NCBI RefSeq assembly: GCF_900455735.1
Contig: NZ_UAUI01000001.1
Span: 124,001 to 188,000, forward strand
Direction: 5' to 3'
Length of the DNA stretch: 64,000 nucleotides
Source: Rhodococcus wratislaviensis
GTDB lineage: Bacteria; Actinomycetota; Actinomycetes; Mycobacteriales; Mycobacteriaceae
The notes beneath the pieces were generated by a model. It was given only the letters and a program-made list of their open reading frames with translations. It did not search any database and was not told the DNA's origin. Positions 46,401 to 55,400 of the stretch are shown here, piece by piece (position 1 is the first letter of the stretch; each line of letters starts with the position of its first letter). The position numbers were made by a program, and so were the translations under genes.

Positions 46401-49400
46401 TGCAGATCGAATTTCGCGACGTCGATGTCGGTGTCGAGTCCGCGCAGGGTGAGTCCGTCGAGTTCGAGTGTGGTCTGCTCCAGGTTCTGGAAGGTGAGCA
46501 TCACCTGGAACAACGGGTGCCGGGCAGCGTGCCGGGTGGGGCTGAGCACCTCCACCAGCCGTTCGAACGGCACGTCGGCGTGGGAGAACGCCGCGAGATC
46601 CGCGTCCCGGACGTGGTCGAGCAGGTCGGTGAATGCCGAACCCGGATCGACGGGGGTCCGCAGGGTCACCGTGTTGACGAACATGCCGATCAGATCGTCG
46701 AGTTCGCGTTCGCCGCGGCCCGCGACGGGCGTGCCGATGGTGACGTCCGAGGAGGCGCTGAGACGCCCGAGCAGGACGGCGAGTGCGGTGTGCACGACCA
46801 TGAACAGCGTGGCCCGCCGGGACTGTGCGAGTGCAGCCAGCGCGCGGTGCGTGGACGCGCCGACGGCGAAGTCGACGTGCCGACCGCGGTAGGACTGCTC
46901 CGCGGGTCGCAGCCGGTCCGCCGGGAGATCGAGCTCGTCGGGAACACCCGCGAGGGTGTTCGTCCAGAAGTCGAGTTGCCGGGCCGCGAGAGAGTCGGGG
47001 TCGGATTCTTCGCCGAGCAGGTCACGGTGCCAGAGGGCGTAATCGGCGTACTGCACGGGAAGCGCCGTCCAGGTGGGTCGCTCGCCCCGTGTGCGGGCCG
47101 CGTACGCGATCATCACGTCGCGCACCATCGGTGCCATAGACCAGCCGTCGCCGGAGATGTGATGCACCACCAGTGCCAGTACGTGGTCGTCGGCGCCCAC
47201 CCGGATCAGCGTGACGCGGACCGGCAGGTCGATCGTGACGTCGAAACCGGTGGCGAAGAAACGTCCGAGGACGGTCTCCAGTTCGTCCTCACCGACGGCC
47301 GCGACAGACAGGGTCGGGCGTGCGTCGACGGTGTCGCGCACGACCTGGTGCGGGCCGGTCGCCGAATCCGGGAACACCGTGCGCAGCGTTTCGTGGCGGT
47401 CGATCAGGTCGGCGATGGCCGCCTCGAGGGCCGCCCGGTCGAGTGTCCCGGTGAACCGCACCGCGAACGGCAGGTTGTAGGCAGGGGACGACGGGTCGAA
47501 CTGGTTGAGGAACCACATGCGCTGCTGGGCCGGCGACAACGGAACCTGTTCCGGCCGCTCCCGCCGGGTCAGCGCCGGCCGGGTGTCCGCACTGCCGCAC
47601 TGCGACAGTCGGGCGGCGAGTTCCGCGACGGTCGGCGACTCGAACAGGTCCCGCACCGCGAGCGGCACATCGAGTTCATTGCGGATCCGGGACACCAGCT
47701 GGGTAGCGATCAGTGAGTTGCCGCCGAGGTCGAAGAAACTGTCGTGGACACTCACCCGGTCGAGTCCGAGTACCGTGCCGAACACCGCAGCGACGGAGTG
47801 TTCGACGGTCGTGGACGGTGCGATGTATTCACCCGCAGCCGAGGAGAATTCCGGCGCGGGGAGGGCCTTGCGGTCCAGCTTGCCGCTCGTGTTCAGCGGG
47901 AACTCGTCGAGCAGCATCGTCGCCGACGGCAACATGTACGAGGGCAGTGCTTCGGACGCGTACGCGCGCAATGCCGCGGCGTCGACAGCGCGATCGGGCG
48001 CGGGAACCACATACGCCACGAGATGATCGCCCGTCGTGGCATCCGAGTGGACGAGAACGGCAGCACCCGTCAGATCCGGATGCGACCGCAGCACCGTCTC
48101 GATCTCACCCAGCTCGATCCGCTGACCACGAAACTTCACCTGGAAATCGGTCCGCCCGATGTACTCGAGCACCCCGTCCTTCCGGCGTCGCACCAGATCG
48201 CCCGTCCGGTACATCCGCGCCCCGGCACCACCGAACGGATTCGCCACGAACCGATCCGACGTCAAATCCACCCGGCCGAGATACCCCCGCGCGAGCTGGA
48301 TGCCACCGAGGTAGAGCTCCCCCGACACTCCCGCAGGCACCGGGTGCAACCGCGAATCCAGCACGTACACCTGGGTGTTCCACTCCGGCACCCCGATCGG
48401 CACCGTGGTGTCGTCGGCGTCGGAAGTCTCCCAGTACGTCACCGACACCGCGGCCTCGGTGGGCCCGTACAGATTGTGGAGTCCGGCGGACGACAAGGCC
48501 CGGAACCGACTCGAGGTTTCGGGGGGAAGCGCCTCGCCGATCACGAACACGTGCCGCAGGGTGACGCAGGAGGTTGCCGAGGCCGCGGCGATGAAGACGT
48601 CGAGCATCGACGGCACGAAGTCGGTGATCGTCACCTCGTGCTCGTCGATCGTGCGTGCGAGATAGGCCGGATCCCGGTGTCCGTCCGGGGCGGCCAGCAC
48701 CATGGTGGCGCCGACCTGCAACGGCCAGAAGAATCCCCACACGGAGACGTCGAAGGTGGTTGCCGTCTTCTGCAACAACACATCCCGTTCGGTGAGCGCA
48801 TATTCCGACTGCATCCACAGCAACTGGTTGACGATGCCCGCGTGCGGCACCGCCACCCCCTTCGGTTTACCGGTGGACCCGGACGTGTAGATGACGTAGG
48901 CGGTGTTGCCCGCGCGCAGGGGAAGCAACCGAGCGGTGTCGGTGACGCGCGTGGCGGAGAAGTCGGTCAGGTCCAGGTCGTCGATGGTGACCACCTCGAC
49001 GCCGGACGGAATTGCGGTGCGATCCGCACTCGTGGTCAGGACGCGTACCGGCCCGGCAGACTGCAGCACGTATCCGATGCGGTCGGCGGGATGATCCGGG
49101 TCGACGGGCACGTAGGCGCCGCCCGCCTTGACGACGGCGTACATTCCCACCACGAGGTCCAGCGAGCGCCGCATCGCCAGCGCGACCCGCGACTCGGGAC
49201 CCACACCGCACGACACGAGATACCGGGCGAGTCGGTTCGCCCGCTCGTCGAGCTCGGCGTAAGTCAAGGAGGCGGTGCCGAAGACCAGGGCCGTCGCGCC
49301 GGGAGTGCGCGCCACCTGTGCGTCGAACAGATCTGGCAGGGTGGTGACGGGAACGTCGTGGTCTGTGGCGTTCCACTCGGACAGTTCACGGAGGCGCGCG

Positions 49401-52400
49401 GCGGGGTCGGCGATCGCGATGTCGCCGACCGGCGTCTGCGGTGCGGCGGTGACGGCTTCGAGGATCCGGACGAACTGTGCGCCGAACGAGCGGATCGTGC
49501 TCTCGTCGAACAGTTCGGTGGCGTAGTTGAATTCGGCGGCGATGGGGCCGGGCCTGCCGTCGGCGCCGTGGGTGTCGGTGAGGACGAGTTGCAGGTCGAA
49601 TGCGGCGACGTCGGGGAGGACCGGTTCGCTCGACACCGACAGGCCGGGGAGTTCGAGGTGCGCGGGTGCGTGGTTCTGGAAGAACAGGGCGACCTGGAAC
49701 AGCGGGTGGTGGGCAGCGGTGCGGGTGGGGTTCAGGTGCTCCACGAGACGTTCGAACGGCACATCCGTGTGGGCGAACGCGGTGAGGTCCACGTCTCGGA
49801 CCTGCTGCACCAGTTCGGTGAACGGAGACGCCGGGTCCACCTGCGCGCGGAGCACGAGGGTGTTGACAAACATGCCGACCAGGTCGTCGAGGTCGCGGTC
49901 GCCTCGGCCGGCGACGGGCGTGCCGATCGCGATGTCGGTGGTCGCGCTGAGCCGGCCGAGCAGCACCGCCAGGGCGGAGTGCGCGACCATGAACAGGGTG
50001 GCGTTCTGTGTGCGGGCCAGGGTCGACAGGCGGTGGTGCAGTTCCGTTGAGATCTCCCAGGACAGGGTCGCGCCGTGTTTCGACGCGACCGCAGGTCGGG
50101 CTCGGTCGGTGGGCAGGGCGATGCTGTCCGGCAGCCCGGACAGTGCGGTTCCCCAATAGTCGAGTTGACGGGCGGCCCGGGAGTTCGGGTCGTCCTCCGC
50201 GCCGAGGAGTTCTCGTTGCCAGAGTGTGTAGTCGGCGTACTGCACCGGCAGCGGCGTCCACTGCAGGTCGTGGCCGCCGCTGTGCGCGGCGTACGCGAGC
50301 ATCAGGTCGCGGGACAGCGGCGCGAAAGACCATCCGTCGGCGGCGATGTGGTGCACCACCAAGGTCAGCACGTGTTCGTCGTCCCGTACGCGCAGCAGTC
50401 GTGCGCGCACGGGGATCTCGGTGGTGACGTCGAAGCCGGTGAGGGCGAACGCCCGGATCGAGTTGTCGAGGTCGGCCTCCCGGGCCTCGACGACGGTGAC
50501 GCCGAGGTCGACGTCCTGGGCGTCGAGGATGCGCTGCCAGGGTCCCGTGTCCGAACCGGGGAACACGGTGCGCAGCGATTCGTGCCGGTTCAGCACGTCA
50601 CGGAGCGCGCGACTCAGTGCCGTGACGTCGAGGTCACCCGAGAACCGCACGGCGAGAGGCAGGTTGTAGACGGGGCTCGAGGTATCGAACTGGTTGAGGA
50701 ACCACACCCGCTGCTGGGCGGGCGACAACGGCACTCGCTCGGGCCGCACCTGCGGGGCCAGAGCCGGACTCGAGAGGTGTGCGTCGCGGTCGACGCCCTC
50801 GTACCGTTGCGCGAGCCCGCCGACGGTCGGCGCATCGAAGACGTCGCGCAGCGACACCGGAACGCCGAGCGCCGTGCGCAGTCGCGACACCAGTCGGGTG
50901 GCGACGAGGGAGTTGCCGCCGAGGTCGAAGAAGTGGTCGTGGATGCCGACCCGCTCGACCCCCAGGATTTCGGCGAACACACCGGCGACGACCTCCTCGG
51001 CGGGGGTCCGCGGCGCCACGTATTCGGTGGTCGCAGCGTCGAGGTCCGGTGCGGGCAGGGCCTTGCGGTCGAGTTTGCCGTTCACCGACAGCGGCAGGGC
51101 GTCGAGGTGCACGACGTGCGCCGGGATCATGTACGACGGGACGCGGGCGGACAGGTGTGCGCGCACGTCGGACCAGTCGGCCGCCCGCCGCCCCACCAGA
51201 TACGCCACCAGCGCGTCCTCGCCGCGGTCGTCGCGGTGCACCACCACCACCGCCTGCGACACATCCGCATGCGTCTCCAGCGCCGCCTCGATCTCCCCCA
51301 ACTCGATCCGCTGCCCCCGCAACTTCACCTGGAAATCAGTACGCCCCACATACTCCACAACCCCATCCGCGCGACGACGCACCAGATCCCCCGTGCGATA
51401 CATCCGCCCACCCGCAACAAACGGGTTCGCCACGAACCGATCCGCCGACAGATCCGGACGATTCAGATACCCCCGCGCCAGCTGATCACCCGCCAGATAC
51501 AACTCCCCCGCCACCCCGCTCGGCACCGGATGCAACCGCGCATCGAGCACATACAACTGCGTGTTCCACACCGGACGCCCGACCGGCACCGTCACCGTGT
51601 CCGCAGCACCGGTCTCCCAGAACGTCACGTCGACCGCGGCCTCCGTCGGCCCGTACAAATTGTGCAGCTCAGCAGCACTGACCGCCCGGAACCGCGACAC
51701 CTGCTCCGGCGTCAACGCCTCACCCGAACAGAACACCAACCGCAACGAATCACATTCCACCACAGCCGGTTCCGCAGTGAACACCGACAGCATCGACGGC
51801 ACGAAGTGCATCGTGGTGATGCGGTGCCGACGGATGAGGGTGGCGAGGTAGTCGGGGTCGCGGTGTCCGTCCGGCGCGGCGATCACCAGCGTGGCACCGA
51901 CCTGCAGCGGCCAGAACAGCTCCCACACCGACACATCGAACGTCACCGGAGTCTTCTGCATCACCGCGTCGTCCGGACTCAGCCGGTATTCGTGCTGCAT
52001 CCACAGCAGGCGGTTCACGATCGCACCATGGGTGACCGCGACACCCTTCGGCCGGCCCGTCGACCCGGACGTGAAGATCACGTACGCCGCGTTGCCCGCG
52101 GTGAGCGCGGTGGAGATCGGGTCCGGGTCCTCGTCGGGAAGGTCGAGGGTGTCGATGTTCACCACCGGTGCGGCGGTAGTGAAGGTGGTGTCGTCGGCGG
52201 CGCGCGTCAGCACGCACACCGGCTGGGCGGTGTCGAGCACGTACGCGGTGCGCTCGGCGGGGTGATCGGGATCGATCGGCAGGTAGGCGCCGCCAGCCTT
52301 CACGATCGCATAGACGGCGACGAGCAGATCGATCGAACGGCGCATCCCGACCGCGACGACGGACTCCGGTCCCACTCCACTTCTGATCAGGTAGCGGGCG

Positions 52401-55400
52401 AGGAGGTCTGTGTGCTCGTCGAATTCGGCGTACGTCAGCCACCGGTCCTCGAATACCAGCGCCACCGCGTCGGGAGTGGCGGTGGCCTGGGCCGCGAACA
52501 ACGACACGAGAGTGTCTGCCGGTACCGGGTGGTCCGTCGCGTTGGCCGCCGCGAGGGCGGACCGTTCGTCCGCGTCGAGCAGGTCGATGTCGCCGACCGA
52601 GACCGGCGGGTTGTCGACGACCACGTCGAGGAGCCTGCCGAACCGTTCGCCGATCGACACGACGGTGTTCTCGTCGAACAGGTCTGTCGCATAGGACAGT
52701 TGCCCGGCCAGACCCGCGGCGGCGCCGGCGGAGTCGAATTGCTCGACAACGGTGAGCTGCAGGTCGAACTTCGCCACGTGGACGTCGATCTCGGCGGCCT
52801 CGACCTCGAGTCCGTCGAGTTCCACCCGGGTGTTCGCCGTGTTCTGGAACGTGAGCATCACCTGGAACAGCGGATGGTGCGCCGACGACCGGGCGGGGCT
52901 GAGCACCTCCACGAGGCGCTCGAACGGGACGTCGCCGTGCTGGAAGGCGGCGAGGTCGGCGGCGCGGGTCCGGGCGAGAACGTCCTCGAACGTGTCACCG
53001 AGGTCGACGGTCGTGCGGAGCGCGAGGGTGTTGACGAACATCCCGACGAGGTGGTCGAGGGCCTCCTCGCCGCGTCCCGCGACGGGCGTGCCGATCACGA
53101 TGTCCGATCCGGCGCCGAGCCGGCGGAGTAGTACGGCCAGCGCGGCGTGCGTGACCATGAATGGCGTCGTGCCGGTGCTCTGTGCGAGATCGACGAGACG
53201 CCCGTGGACGTCGGCGGGGATCGTGAACTCGACGCGCCCGCCGCGGTGCGACATCTCGGCGGGCCTCGTGCGGTCGGTGGGCAGCTCGATCAGCTGCGGC
53301 ACGCCGGCGAGCGCTGCCCGCCAGTGTGCGATCTGCTTGGCGGACAGGCTGTTCGGGTCGTCTTCCGACCCCAGTAGGTCCCGCTGCCAGAGGCTGTAGT
53401 CGAGGTACTGCACGGGGAGCGGCGCCCAGATGGGTGCGTGCCCGGCGGCGCGCGCCGCGTACGCGACCATCACGTCGGCGGCGAGTGGTGTCATCGACCA
53501 GCCGTCGGCGGCGATGTGGTGGACGACGAGGACGAGGACGTGCCGCTCGGGCGCCTCACGGAACAGCCCGGCGCGCAGCGGTGTGTCAGTGCTGAGGTCG
53601 AATCCGGTGCCGCCGAGGGCCGTCACCGCGGCGGTGAGCGAATCGGCGTCGACGTCGATCGGATCGTGGCCGGCCAGCAGGCTCACGGCGGGCATGACCC
53701 GCTGGTGGGGTCCGTCGGCGCTGTCGGGGAAGACGGTGCGCAGCGCCTCGTGGCGTTCCTGAACGTCGCCGAGCGCTCTGCGCAGGGCGTCGCGGTCGAG
53801 TACACCGGTCAGCCTCAGCGCGATCGGCAGGTTGTAGGCGGGCGACGCCGTGTCGAACTGGTTGAGGAACCACATCCGTTGCTGCGCTAAGGACAGCGGC
53901 ACGCGGTCGGGCCGTTGCCGCGCCTCCAGTGCCGGCCGCGGATCGGTGTGCGAACCGGCTTGTGCCGCGGCGGCGGCCAGTTGCGACACCGACGGCGACT
54001 GGAAGAGGTCCCGAACCCCGATCCGCACACCGAGGGCGGTGTTCACCCGGGACACGACCTGGGTTGCCGTCAGCGAATTGCCGCCGAGGTCGAAGAAGCT
54101 GGTGTCGACGCTCAGTTCGGGCAGGCCGAGGACGTCGCGGAAGATCCCGAGAAGGGTCTCCTCGGTGACCGTCCGGGGGTGCACGAGGTCGGCCGACGAT
54201 GCGGCGAAGACGGGTGTGGGGAGGGCGTTGCGGTCGAGCTTGCCCGCCGCCGTCAGCGGCAACGACTCCAACACCATGATCGACGACGGCACCATGTATC
54301 CGGGAAGACGCGTCCCGACGAACTCCGACAACACCCGGGTTTCGACGTCAGTTCCCGGCGCCGGCAACACATACGAGACCAGGCGACTGCTGCCGCTCCC
54401 GTCGTCATACCCGACCGTGTGGGCGAACTCCACCACCGGATGCGCAGTCAGCGCGGCGTCGATCTCACCCAATTCGATCCGGAAACCCCGGATCTTCACC
54501 TGAAAATCACTGCGGCCCACAAACTCCAGAACCGGGGGTCCGTCCGGGGTGGTCACCCAGCGGACCACATCACCGGTGCGGTACATCCGCCCACCCACAC
54601 CGAACGGGCTCGCCACGAACCGCTCCGCCGTCAACCCGGTCCTGTGCACATACCCGCGAGCCAAGCTGGACCCGAGGACGTAGAGTTCGCCGCGCACTCC
54701 GGCCGGGACCGGACGCAACCGGTGGTCGAGGACGACGAGGTCGACCCCGACGGTCGGTGACCCGATGCTCACCGTCTGCCCGGGGACCATCGGACCGGTC
54801 GCCGACGACATGATCGTCGTCTCACTCGGACCGTACGCATTGACCATCACCCGGCCCGGCGCCCACCTCGCCACCAACTCCGGCGGACACACATCACCCG
54901 CCACCACGACGGTCTCGAGGCCCGCTAGCCCGGCCGGATCGAGCGACGCCAACGCCGCCGGCGTGCAAAACGCATGCGACACCCGCTGCCCGGCAAGGAA
55001 CTCCGCCAACTCGAAGCCACCGAAAATACTGGTCGGCGCAACCACCAGCGTCGCCCCCGCACACACCGCCATCACCAACTCGAACACCGACGCATCGAAA
55101 CTCGGCGACGCGAAATGCAACACCCGCGACCCCGCCGACACACCCAACCGGTCCCGCTCGTCCGCAGCCAGATTCACCAGCCCCCGATGCGTGACCGCCA
55201 CACCCTTCGGCCGACCCGTCGACCCCGACGTGTAAATCACATACGCCGGATGATCCACCGACAACACACCCGTGCGGTCGGCGTCGGTGACCGCATCCGC
55301 CGGATACGAGGCGAGCGCCGACACGAACTCGGCGTCGTCGAGCACGATCCAGTGCGTGCAGTCCGGCAAACCCTCGCGCAGCCCGGCCGTGGTCACACCG

